DNA of 19,882 nucleotides from Euryarchaeota archaeon UBA126 (lineage in GTDB: Archaea > Thermoplasmatota > Poseidoniia > Poseidoniales > Thalassarchaeaceae). Below, piece after piece: positions 7,161-14,037 of the stretch. Positions within the stretch are counted from its first letter, which is position 1, and the number at the start of each line of letters is the position of its first letter. The notes below the pieces were generated by a model that was given only the letters and a program-made list of their open reading frames with translations, ran no database searches and had not been told where the DNA came from. The position numbers were made by a program, and so were the translations under genes. The stretch spans positions 1-19,882 of the forward strand of contig DAMG01000046.1 in assembly GCA_002497025.1 (NCBI GenBank), read 5' to 3'.

Positions 7161-7536
7161 CTGTCCGGATTGTGGTACTCTAGGATTCATGTCACCTGAT
7201 GGTAATATCCGATGTACTGATTACAAATGTGGCTACGAAGGACCACTTAGTGGCGAGGATGGAAAAGGTGCGGAATTCACCGACCCGATGACCGGAGAAA
7301 TAATCGATTTATCGAAAACGACCGCGTCTTCAACTGCAAAGGACCTCAAGCATCTTACCGAGGTAGTCGAGGAAGAAGTTGCCAGAGGAACTCTTTGGGT
7401 CGGTGATTATCGTTGTCCTGAATGTGACGGGGACCGAATTTTCGTAGTACTTATGCAAACTCGTTCTAGCGATGAACCAGAGACAAAAATTTGCACTTGT
7501 GAGGCTTGTGGCCATAAATTCCGCGAGTATCAATGA
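7156..7536 (+). CDS. tfs: Transcription factor S (TFS; TFIIS/RPC11-like zinc-ribbon protein)
   Basis: This archaeal cleavage-stimulation factor inserts into the RNA polymerase funnel and rescues backtracked complexes. At 126 aa it has two zinc ribbons. The N-terminal one is 'MFCPDCGTLGF...CTDYKCGYEG'. The C-terminal one is 'YRCPECDGDR...CTCEACGHKFREY', carrying the acidic tip 'TRSSDEPET' whose Asp-Glu pair is essential for cleavage in the family. The start at 7156 is fixed by an SD (GGGAGGAT) about 5 bases ahead and by the position of the first ribbon; an in-frame ATT/ATG extension upstream to 7081 has no family support. It lies upstream of the PCNA gene on the same strand, with a hairpin and a TATA-like box between them. 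Confidence 0.93.
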   Translation: MFCPDCGTLGFMSPDGNIRCTDYKCGYEGPLSGEDGKGAEFTDPMTGEIIDLSKTTASSTAKDLKHLTEVVEEEVARGTLWVGDYRCPECDGDRIFVVLMQTRSSDEPETKICTCEACGHKFREYQ

Positions 7537-7545
7537 TTACTCTAG

Positions 7546-7564
7546 CGACCCACTACGTGGGTCG
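7546..7564 (+). terminator. Perfect 8-bp hairpin with TAC loop downstream of TFS
   Basis: CGACCCAC (7546-7553), loop TAC, GTGGGTCG (7557-7564): a perfect palindromic stem 9 bases after the TFS stop. An AT-rich stretch follows (TAATTAGTTAATAT) but there is no long T run. It may stabilise the 3' end of the TFS transcript or assist termination. A similar perfect stem with the same TAC loop lies at 18042-18064. Confidence 0.45.
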
Positions 7565-7571
7565 TAATTAG

Positions 7572-7579
7572 TTAATATA
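7572..7579 (+). promoter_or_regulatory. TATA-like box for the PCNA gene
   Basis: TTAATATA lies 65 bases before the PCNA ATG. Archaeal spacing places the expected start of transcription near 7600-7605. The leader would then begin just ahead of the C-rich/G-rich hairpin at 7606-7630. This is inferred from sequence only. Confidence 0.4.
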
Positions 7580-7605
7580 GTCTGGATTTCCATTAGCGAA
7601 CCATG

Positions 7606-7630
7606 AAGAACCCCCCGTTGGAGGGGGCTT
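7606..7630 (+). promoter_or_regulatory. GC-rich leader hairpin immediately before the PCNA ribosome binding site
   Basis: CCCCC (7612-7616) pairs with GGGGG (7623-7627) around a 6-base loop (GTTGGA). AAG (7606-7608) pairs with CTT (7628-7630) below a small bulge. The SD-like GGTG (7636-7639) and the ATG (7645) follow directly, so folding could influence ribosome access. Alternatively it could be a transcription stop structure. Confidence 0.4.
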
Positions 7631-7644
7631 AGGTAGGTGTTGAG

Positions 7645-8394
7645 ATGCTTAGAGTCACTGCCAAACAACAACTGATGCGGGAAATCGTTGATCTACTCTC
7701 GGTTCTTACTGAAGAAGCCAAACTAAGTTGGGGGGAAAATGGTTTGAGTACGACCGTCGTTGACGGTTCACATGTGGCATTGCTATCAGTTACAGTGGCA
7801 GATGCTTGTTTCGAGACATACGAAGTAGAGCCTGTTGAGATTGGCCTAGAACTTGGTAAGCTTCGTGACCTTCTTACTTTGGCTGGTCCAAACGACTTGG
7901 TTGAGTTAGATTATGATGGTGCAACCGGTGCAATCAATGTCCGTGTCGGCGAAGTTCATCGAATTCTACGTGGACTTGATACAGGCTCAATCAACGAGCC
8001 CCGTCAACCTGATTTGGACTTTGAATGCAAAGCTACCCTAAGCGCGGACAGACTCTCTAGAGCTCTCCGCGCAGCCAAATTTGTTGGAGAATTAGTCGAT
8101 TTGAGTCTCGATAAGAATCAAATGACTGTATCCGTTACCGTCGAGGCTGGCGAGGGAGTAAATGTCCGCTTCGATGCGGGGGAAATGTCCGAGTTGGTCG
8201 CTCCGAAGCCAACTGCCTCCACCTATTCCTTACAATTCCTTGACCCTCTTAGCCGTAAGTTAGCTAGCGGTCTAACCGAGGAAGTTACCGTCGAGTTCCA
8301 AGACCGCTATCCTTTGCGCCTTTCTTGGAATTCTAATGAAGGTGGCGCATCATGGACATACTTCCTAGCCCCACGTGTCAGTAATGACCCATGA
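7645..8394 (+). CDS. pcn: DNA polymerase sliding clamp (PCNA)
   Basis: This is the homotrimeric ring that tethers replicative polymerases, ligase and Fen1 to DNA. At 249 aa it has the family length and the two-domain PCNA fold. Visible features are an N-terminal domain opening 'LRVTAKQQLMREIVDLLSVLTEEAKLSWGENGLSTTVVDGSHVALLSV', the 'LGKLRDLLTLAGPNDLVELDYD' segment, an interdomain connecting region before 'ECKATLSADRLSRALRAAKFVGELVDLS', and the C-terminal 'VTVEFQDRYPLRLSW...YFLAPRV'. The canonical 'D(G)xHVA' segment is recognisable as 'DGSHVAL'. GGTG 5 bases before ATG 7645 serves as an SD. A likely glycosyltransferase gene follows within about 60 bases on the same strand. Confidence 0.92.
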   Translation: MLRVTAKQQLMREIVDLLSVLTEEAKLSWGENGLSTTVVDGSHVALLSVTVADACFETYEVEPVEIGLELGKLRDLLTLAGPNDLVELDYDGATGAINVRVGEVHRILRGLDTGSINEPRQPDLDFECKATLSADRLSRALRAAKFVGELVDLSLDKNQMTVSVTVEAGEGVNVRFDAGEMSELVAPKPTASTYSLQFLDPLSRKLASGLTEEVTVEFQDRYPLRLSWNSNEGGASWTYFLAPRVSNDP

Positions 8395-8455
8395 TGACAT
8401 TCGACGCTGACATATTGTGAGTGTGGTTGAAAGCGAGAGTGGTTTCGGCCAAATC

Positions 8456-9547
8456 ATGAGCCAGCCATCGGTATGTGTAATCATCCCGAGTGTTCGTAAT
8501 TCCGAAGAGTTGGCAATAGCATTAGAGGGATTGGTGACTCAAACCTATACTGGGCCACTAGAAATAATTGTAGTTGGACCAAGTAACGACCCTGGAAAAT
8601 CTGTTACAGAAAGTAAGGGAATACGATTTGTAGATGACTCTGGTTCTAGGACTAGGGCTGATGCTTGTAATGTTGCAATAGATGCCTCGTCATCAGATTT
8701 GATTTTCTTCACAGATGATGATGTAATCGTACCAGAGGATTGGGTAGAAAAATTAGTTCGATGGTTTGAGCGAGATGATGTTGCGGGAGTTGGTGGACCT
8801 AATTTCGCTCCTGTTGAAGAATCCACTCTTTGGCAACGTGTAATCGATGTCGCGTTCTGTTCTACAATCTATACTGCAGGTACAAATTATGGAAAGGTAG
8901 GTGATTCAGAATTATCAGAAGTAACTCAACTACCCGGAGTTAATTCTGCTTATCGGCGCTCGGTTTTGCAAGAAGTAGGAGGTTTTGATGAGGGTGCAAT
9001 CGGGGCTGAAGATGTTATGCTAGATCATCGAATTAGAAATATCGGTCATAAATTGTGGACTGATAGAACTGCGATTATGTGGCACCGACGTAGAAACCTA
9101 GCGCGCGTCAAGAAACAAATTGGCAATTATGGGCTTGTCAGAACCTTAGCGAGTAACCAATATCGTGAACTTCATGCATTTACCCATTCAATGGTTGCAG
9201 CATTCCCTCCAATAGTTATCGCGGCTTTTGCATTATTTTTCTGGGGCGCTATGAATGGAGGATTGGCGTGGCCAGATTTCTGGGACATAAGTCTAGATAG
9301 AGTTCCAATGAGTTCAGAGAGAATCGCAGTTCACACTCTTCCAACTCTGATGATTTTGTACAATCTTCTCGCTTGGTATGGTTCTGCTAAGGGAAATTCA
9401 CCAAGTAAATCTGCTTGGACAATTTTTCTCTCCTCAATTGTCACTTATTCTCTTCATTGGAATTATGGAATCGGGGTACTGCGCGGTAAATGGAGAATAT
9501 TCAGTGGCCGACCTGGTCTACAAACAGATGACCGTTCTCGCAATTGA
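8456..9547 (+). CDS. Membrane-associated family 2 glycosyltransferase
   Basis: This is an inverting GT-A glycosyltransferase that transfers a sugar from a nucleotide donor, probably at the inner face of the membrane. The N-terminus has the family opening ('SVCVIIPSVRN', 'LVTQTYTGPLEIIVV'). The metal- and donor-binding Asp cluster T-D-D-D is at about residues 86-89 ('FFTDDDVIVPEDW'). The acceptor region has 'LPGVNSAYRRSVLQEVGGFDE' and the catalytic-base motif 'AEDVMLDHRI'. After about residue 235 there are three hydrophobic segments that anchor it in the membrane. ATG 8456 (363 aa) starts directly before the first beta strand; GTG 8417 would add 13 residues. Substrate is unknown; it could act on surface glycans, glycolipids or lipid-linked sugars. 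Confidence 0.85.
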   Translation: MSQPSVCVIIPSVRNSEELAIALEGLVTQTYTGPLEIIVVGPSNDPGKSVTESKGIRFVDDSGSRTRADACNVAIDASSSDLIFFTDDDVIVPEDWVEKLVRWFERDDVAGVGGPNFAPVEESTLWQRVIDVAFCSTIYTAGTNYGKVGDSELSEVTQLPGVNSAYRRSVLQEVGGFDEGAIGAEDVMLDHRIRNIGHKLWTDRTAIMWHRRRNLARVKKQIGNYGLVRTLASNQYRELHAFTHSMVAAFPPIVIAAFALFFWGAMNGGLAWPDFWDISLDRVPMSSERIAVHTLPTLMILYNLLAWYGSAKGNSPSKSAWTIFLSSIVTYSLHWNYGIGVLRGKWRIFSGRPGLQTDDRSRN

Positions 9548-9572
9548 GCACTATTAGTTTGTAAAACAGGGC

Positions 9573-9579
9573 TTAATAT
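9573..9579 (+). promoter_or_regulatory. TATA-like box positioned for a leaderless transcript
   Basis: TTAATAT is centred about 26 bases before the ATG at 9602, the normal archaeal distance from TATA to transcription start. The mRNA would begin at or next to the start codon, and no SD is present. AGGGC (9568-9572) and GCCCT (9591-9595) bracket the box as a short inverted repeat. Confidence 0.45.
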
Positions 9580-9601
9580 CCTGCATTACTGCCCTCTTGT
9601 C

Positions 9602-9832
9602 ATGGCCCTTGAGTGCAATATCGATGCCAAAGGAAAAGCAGTTAGGCTTCGATTAGGCCTCATGGGAGTAGTTTCCTCACTCGGTTTAGCAGCAGGATGC
9701 TTGCTAATCAGCGCACCGGATTTGGCTTGGATTATACCAGCCGGAGCATTCGTAGGGGGGGCATTTGCTATTTTCGAAGGACGCACAGGATGGTGTGTTG
9801 TCAGAGCGCTTGGGTTTAGAACTCCAATCTGA
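9602..9832 (+). CDS. Small membrane protein, DUF2892/YgaP-like
   Basis: This 76-residue protein starts 'ECNIDAKGKAVRLRLGL', runs through two hydrophobic helices (about residues 20-37 and 42-58), and ends 'EGRTGWCVVRALGFRTPI'. The C-N-I-D opening, the helical pair and the 'GWCVVRALGF' ending resemble the DUF2892 family, the membrane portion found in YgaP-type proteins. The two Cys residues near the ends (C5, C65) match positions seen in the family. The biochemical role of DUF2892 is not established. The gene appears to have its own promoter and ends 2 bases before the convergent SDR39U1-fusion gene. Confidence 0.65.
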   Translation: MALECNIDAKGKAVRLRLGLMGVVSSLGLAAGCLLISAPDLAWIIPAGAFVGGAFAIFEGRTGWCVVRALGFRTPI

Positions 9833-9834
9833 AA

Positions 9835-11223
9835 TTATTTCCAAAGACCAAGTGTGTCTCTCAGACCAGACTCAAGATCTTCGTGAACGAATTGATAACC
9901 CTCTGCGGTAAGTTTCGTTGGTAACACCCTTTGACTCTCGAGAGTTAGTTTCTCACCCATTTCGCCGAATAGAATCTTAACTACAAATTTCGGTAAAGGA
10001 GCAAAAGCGGGCCTTCTCAACACTCTCCCTAAAGTCTTTGCAAATTTTTTCTGCTCAACAGGGTTGGGAGAGGACAAGTTGTAAACTCCCTTGGAATCGT
10101 CATTCATCATTAGATGATTTATTGCATATATCTCGTCATCAAGAGAAATCCAAGACATCCATTGTTTTCCATTTCCGATTGGACCTCCGGCTCCCATCTT
10201 GAAAGGGAATAACATCTTTCCAAGAGCGCCTGCAGTTGCGGTTAGGACTATTCCAGTTCGAAGGAATACTGTTCTTACTCCCAATTCTTCTACAGTTGAT
10301 GCGGCATCTTCCCATTCTCTACAAATATCTGGAAGGAAGCCTTCTCCTGGTGTGCTATCTTCTGTTAATTGCTCATCGCCTCTGTCACCATACCAGCCAA
10401 CAGCACTAGCTAACATCAGACATTCTGGTTTATTCTCCAGCGAAGAAATTGCATCGGCAAGTAATTTTGTGCTATTTACTCGACTATTCCGAATCATCTG
10501 TTTTCTTCGCTTGTTCCATCGCTTGTCGCCTATTCCAACTCCACCAAGATGGATGATTACATCAAATCCTTCGAGTATACTTGCATCGATTTCTCCCTTG
10601 TCTGGGTACCATTCCAATTCCTGCGATCCAACTTTTGCTGGTCGGCGTACTAATCTCCAAACTTCGTGACCGCCTGTATCCAGGAATGCCACTAACTGAG
10701 TTCCTATACATCCGGATGAGCCAGCAATCAAGACCTTCTTTCTAGATTGATTTGCGAATTTACCATGTTGCTGTAAATCTCCTTGAAGGCGTAGTTCTCT
10801 AGCTTTGAACATTCGAGTAATTCGACTTCTAACTAATGCACCCCCTAATACTCTGTCAACCAGATTACCAAGCGGACCAAATGGAACTTGGTAACTAACT
10901 TCATCGGTTACTGTCGTAACACCGTTAACCTCGCTGAGATTGTGATCATGATGCCAGCGCCAAAATGGGCCTTTGACCATTTTATCTGCGAAATGATGCG
11001 GTGGATCGTATGCGGTGTGCTCGGCTACCCAAGTCATCTTCATTGGACCCATTGGGAAACGGAAAATTCTCTGCGAGCCTACCTCTAGAGTCTCGTCTGC
11101 TTTGACTTCTTCTGCTACTTCCCACGGAGGCATTAGTCTGCGAAAAGAGCCTTCATGCTCGAACCAATCGAATGTAGTTTCGATATTCGATTCGACGACT
11201 GTATTATGCTCATACTTGTACAT
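9835..11223 (-). CDS. SRPBCC (START-like) domain fused to TIGR01777/SDR39U1 epimerase-like oxidoreductase
   Basis: This is a two-domain protein of 462 aa. Residues 1 to about 150 form a START/SRPBCC-type ligand-binding domain ('TFDWFEHEGSFRRLMPPWE', 'GPMKMTWVAEHTAYDPPHHF', 'TTVTDEVSYQVPFGPLG'). From about 163 there is an extended-SDR Rossmann domain of the YfcH/SDR39U1 type: 'LIAGSSGCIGTQLV', 'VIIHLGGVGIGDKRW', 'NSRVNSTKLLADAI', 'ASAVGWYGDRGDEQLTE', and a C-terminal 'SPNPVEQKKFAKTLGRVLRRP'. The same fusion is known in bacteria, and its substrate is not established. The Y of the canonical YxxxK is replaced, as is usual for this subfamily. A strong SD (GAGGAGG, complement of about 11230-11236) overlaps the photolyase stop 11 bases upstream, so it is co-transcribed with and coupled to the photolyase. 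Confidence 0.88.
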   Translation of the reverse strand: MYKYEHNTVVESNIETTFDWFEHEGSFRRLMPPWEVAEEVKADETLEVGSQRIFRFPMGPMKMTWVAEHTAYDPPHHFADKMVKGPFWRWHHDHNLSEVNGVTTVTDEVSYQVPFGPLGNLVDRVLGGALVRSRITRMFKARELRLQGDLQQHGKFANQSRKKVLIAGSSGCIGTQLVAFLDTGGHEVWRLVRRPAKVGSQELEWYPDKGEIDASILEGFDVIIHLGGVGIGDKRWNKRRKQMIRNSRVNSTKLLADAISSLENKPECLMLASAVGWYGDRGDEQLTEDSTPGEGFLPDICREWEDAASTVEELGVRTVFLRTGIVLTATAGALGKMLFPFKMGAGGPIGNGKQWMSWISLDDEIYAINHLMMNDDSKGVYNLSSPNPVEQKKFAKTLGRVLRRPAFAPLPKFVVKILFGEMGEKLTLESQRVLPTKLTAEGYQFVHEDLESGLRDTLGLWK

Positions 11224-11234
11224 CTAATTCCTCC

Positions 11235-12824
11235 TCACTTTGGAATTGGAGCGTCTTCTGCCCAACGGGCAAGGTATCTTTCGAGGTGCAATTTCTTCCT
11301 AGTATTCTGTGAGGACATATATCTGACTTTGCCGAATATTGGTCTCTCTGGACCCCATGCTCGGTCATGCCTACCCAATACCCAGAAAATACCGGTGTAG
11401 GAATTAGGATCTCTACCATCAAGGGCCCACCTATCGTTGATATTAATCATCCATTCAGCAGCCTTTTGAGGATTTGGAGCCCACTCCAAGATTCTCTTCC
11501 CCCATAGCATTCTGAGATAGTTATCTATGTGGCCGCTACGGACCAATTGTCTCTGGGCAGCGTTCCAAATTTCATCTCCAGTTTCGGCATTTTCAATTTG
11601 TTCGAATGTATATTCTTCACGTGGGTCTGACGAATGCAAATCGAGAGAGGTCCTAGCCCAATCAGGAATTGATTCAATACTGTCATGATCTTCTCTGATG
11701 TGCGCGAAATTAAAACCGAGTTCACGCCAAGTAATAATTTGGTCTAGGAAGGACTCGTGTGCTTCTGGAACACCCCACCAACCACTTCTTGTACCTCTTC
11801 CGGTATCCTCAATTGAGATTTTATTAGGATTCCAACCAGAACGATCCAACACTGCCTTGACAATCTCAACAGAAGATATATGACCAAAATGAAGCCAAGG
11901 TGAGAGCCCACTACTTGCAGAATCATCAGGGTTATTTCTACCTGTATTGTATCTGTCTAATCCTTTTTTGAGGAATCTTTCGAGTCTTGCGATTGCTTCG
12001 AATCGACCACCTCGTTTCGAATTTACTGGTAGAACCTCGTGATCGATATCTAGAGGAGCGCAAGCTTCCTTACCGATATCTCCTCCTTGGGCTACTCTCC
12101 ACAACCATTCGTATGGAGTGATTGGACTACCCGCTTTGGAAAATAAATCCTCGAGATATGTATTTGAAAGGCGCAAATCCATTTCGATATTTTCCATGGG
12201 GTCGAATACCGGAAGTGTGGCTAGAGCACTGATTAGGTTTCGTTGCATATGTTTTCGAAAGGAATATGCAGATGGAAAAGCACGGTCAGCCCATCCGATA
12301 GGTAATATTCCATTGGAATCTACTGCGTCCAATCTCACTTTACAAAACTTGGATGCCTGACGCATGACATCTCTTGGTAAATAGGTTGGAAAATCGTCAA
12401 TAACTACTGCACACGATCTTTTTGACAACTTTTTCAATAGTCCATTTCCGGTTTGTTTGTGAGTTTCCACCCATGGAACGTAAGTTATTCGATTAGATGC
12501 AAAGATGGCATTGTTATCGATAATTCCCTGAGCAAAAAAAGTTAGAATTCTATCACTGGACCAGGTGTGTCGAATGGAAACCGGTTCAACAACCAACAAT
12601 GGCTTTTCTAATTCAGTGGCGAGAGTGATTGAATGTTCAAGTGCAGAATTGTGATGATACCTCCTGGAGGCAGTCATCCAGTAAAGTACAAATTCACCAT
12701 CTTGATTAATCTCACAACTGTTCAGTCGAGCTATTCGACCTGTAGAATTTGGAGCATTGTCCGATATTGAGACTGACAGAGCCGACCAAAAAGTCTCGTC
12801 TGGAAGAATTCCTCTGTCAGTCAC
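11235..12824 (-). CDS. phr: Class II CPD photolyase (deoxyribodipyrimidine photolyase)
   Basis: This FAD-dependent enzyme uses blue or near-UV light to split UV-induced cyclobutane pyrimidine dimers. The N-terminal antenna domain opens with 'EFVLYWMTASRRYHHNSALEHS', and includes 'AVDSNGILPI'. The FAD domain has 'SPWLHFGHIS', 'ITWRELGFNFA', 'QLVRSGHIDNYLRMLWGKRILEW' and the class II hallmark 'LDGRDPNSYTGIFWVLG...IFGKVRYM'. The start is uncertain. GTG 12824 (529 aa) is preferred because a TATATA is centred about 27 bases upstream on this strand, the geometry of a leaderless transcript. GTG 12845 and the start at 12935 (which overlaps ribA) are alternatives. It is followed by the SRPBCC-SDR39U1 gene and is divergent from ribA. 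Confidence 0.88.
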   Translation of the reverse strand: MTDRGILPDETFWSALSVSISDNAPNSTGRIARLNSCEINQDGEFVLYWMTASRRYHHNSALEHSITLATELEKPLLVVEPVSIRHTWSSDRILTFFAQGIIDNNAIFASNRITYVPWVETHKQTGNGLLKKLSKRSCAVVIDDFPTYLPRDVMRQASKFCKVRLDAVDSNGILPIGWADRAFPSAYSFRKHMQRNLISALATLPVFDPMENIEMDLRLSNTYLEDLFSKAGSPITPYEWLWRVAQGGDIGKEACAPLDIDHEVLPVNSKRGGRFEAIARLERFLKKGLDRYNTGRNNPDDSASSGLSPWLHFGHISSVEIVKAVLDRSGWNPNKISIEDTGRGTRSGWWGVPEAHESFLDQIITWRELGFNFAHIREDHDSIESIPDWARTSLDLHSSDPREEYTFEQIENAETGDEIWNAAQRQLVRSGHIDNYLRMLWGKRILEWAPNPQKAAEWMININDRWALDGRDPNSYTGIFWVLGRHDRAWGPERPIFGKVRYMSSQNTRKKLHLERYLARWAEDAPIPK

Positions 12825-12847
12825 GAGAACAATTGAATTGCGCACGC

Positions 12848-12853
12848 TATATA
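12848..12853. promoter_or_regulatory. Palindromic TATA element between photolyase and ribA
   Basis: TATATA lies within CTATATAAC and reads as a TATA box on both strands. On the minus strand it is about 27 bases ahead of GTG 12824 of the photolyase. On the plus strand it predicts a transcript starting near 12875, with a leader of about 50 bases that includes SD-like AAGGAG (12897-12902) and GGTGAT (12905-12910) before the ribA ATG at 12924. A shared bidirectional promoter core is inferred. Confidence 0.45.
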
Positions 12854-12923
12854 ACTGAGTGTTTACGAAATTAGTCTTGCAAAAACAGTCTTTGATAAGG
12901 AGATGGTGATACGTGGCAATTGA

Positions 12924-13541
12924 ATGACGATACAAATTGACGATATTCGGCCTCTAGAAGTTGAATCTGATTCCTTCCTCCCAACTGAGCACGGGAATTT
13001 CAGAATTAGGGTGTTTGTTGGACCAGATGGAAAAGAACATACTACGCTGTACACTGGAGATATTACTAATCCCAAAAACACACCAATAGTACGTATTCAT
13101 TCTGAGTGTCTTACTGGAGACGCATTCGGCTCTCTAAAGTGCGATTGCGGACCGCAATTACAGGCGGCGATGTGCAAGATTCAGGAAGAAGGATGTGGGG
13201 CAATCGTATATCTGCGCCAGGAAGGTCGTGGCATCGGCCTCTACTCAAAAATTCAGGCCTATGCCTTGCAAGATCAAGGACATGATACCTTGGATGCTAA
13301 CCTACTTCTGGGTTTGCCAGCAGATGGAAGGACCTACGATGTAGCTGCCGAGATGTTGAAAGATTTGGGAGTCGGTAAAATTCGATTGATGACAAATAAT
13401 CCTCTGAAGATAAATGGATTGATAGAAAATGGAATTGATGTTGAACAAAGGCTCGAGCACATAGCTGGGATTTCGAATTTCAATAGTCAATATTTAGCAA
13501 CCAAAGGCGCTAGAATGGGGCACCTTATAGACTTAGATTAG
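12924..13541 (+). CDS. ribA: GTP cyclohydrolase II
   Basis: This enzyme opens the imidazole ring of GTP to give 2,5-diamino-6-ribosylamino-4-pyrimidinone 5'-phosphate, the first step toward riboflavin, FMN and FAD. The Zn site is Cys62-x10-Cys73-x-Cys75 ('CLTGDAFGSLKCDC'). The catalytic loop 'YLRQEGRGIGL', the 'AYALQDQGHDTLDAN' helix, 'LLGLPADGRTYDVAAEML' and the GTP-binding 'IRLMTNNPLKINGL' are intact. The 205-aa length corresponds to the stand-alone bacterial enzyme, with no RibB fusion. Many archaea begin flavin synthesis with an unrelated type III enzyme, so a bacterial-type RibA suggests acquisition. It is first in an operon with a peroxiredoxin (30 bases away) and a TrmB-like regulator. 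Confidence 0.95.
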   Translation: MTIQIDDIRPLEVESDSFLPTEHGNFRIRVFVGPDGKEHTTLYTGDITNPKNTPIVRIHSECLTGDAFGSLKCDCGPQLQAAMCKIQEEGCGAIVYLRQEGRGIGLYSKIQAYALQDQGHDTLDANLLLGLPADGRTYDVAAEMLKDLGVGKIRLMTNNPLKINGLIENGIDVEQRLEHIAGISNFNSQYLATKGARMGHLIDLD

Positions 13542-13571
13542 ATTAAATCAGATTACAAGGGGGGACAAAAT

Positions 13572-14033
13572 ATGCAGTCACAAGTGGGAACAACCGCACC
13601 AGAGTTCTCTGCCTTGACGAGTGAGGGGGACGAGTTCAATCTCAGCGATTTAGATGGTCGTTGGAAAGTTTTGTTCTTTTATGCCGAAGATGGTTCACCA
13701 ACGTGCAAGAGAGGTTGTCTATCATTCAAAGAGCAGTATAACATATTCAACTCTCTAGAACCTCCCGCAGAAATCATTGGTATCAGTCAAAACACCGTTG
13801 ACGAACACAAGAAATTCAAAGAGGAATTGGCGCTTCCATTCATCTTACTTTCAGACCCAGACAGAAAGATTGCTGAGAGTTACGGCGTTCCTGTCCATCT
13901 TGGAAGATTCCCTTCCAAATCATCATTCGTTGTTGGACCTGACAACAAAATCCACTTCGTTTACGATTGGTTATTTCGACCTCGTCAACACGTAGCTAAG
14001 ATTCTTCGCTCGCTAAGCAGCGTAACGAGTTGA
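13572..14033 (+). CDS. Peroxiredoxin, PrxQ/Bcp-like with variant active site
   Basis: This is a thiol peroxidase of the AhpC/TSA thioredoxin fold, 153 aa. The opening 'VGTTAPEFSALTSEGDEFNLSDLDGRWKVLFFYAEDGSPTC' places the peroxidatic Cys at 45 and a second Cys at 49. Later segments ('IIGISQNTVDEHKKFKEELALPFILLSDPDRKIAESYGV') fit PrxQ well. Several positions deviate from the usual active site. The P-x3-T-x2-C motif reads A-E-D-G-S-P-T-C. The two Cys are spaced C-x3-C instead of C-x4-C. The usual Arg in 'RSTF' is a Lys ('SKSSF'). It could still reduce peroxides, but with altered kinetics or substrate. A G-rich SD (AGGGGGG) precedes ATG 13572. It sits between ribA and the regulator. Confidence 0.85.
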   Translation: MQSQVGTTAPEFSALTSEGDEFNLSDLDGRWKVLFFYAEDGSPTCKRGCLSFKEQYNIFNSLEPPAEIIGISQNTVDEHKKFKEELALPFILLSDPDRKIAESYGVPVHLGRFPSKSSFVVGPDNKIHFVYDWLFRPRQHVAKILRSLSSVTS

Positions 14034-14037
14034 TTTC

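Noticed and set aside
8391..8410. C-box-like ATGATGA and D-box-like CTGA after the PCNA stop, suggesting a C/D guide RNA
   Set aside because: The spacing of about 9 bases fits at most half a guide, and no convincing C' and D pair follows; both motifs are short enough to occur by chance.
10199..10669. A 156-residue plus-strand open frame inside the SRPBCC-SDR39U1 gene
   Set aside because: It is antisense to a well-supported coding region and its product is low in pattern, rich in Ser, Pro and Arg, as expected of a shadow frame.
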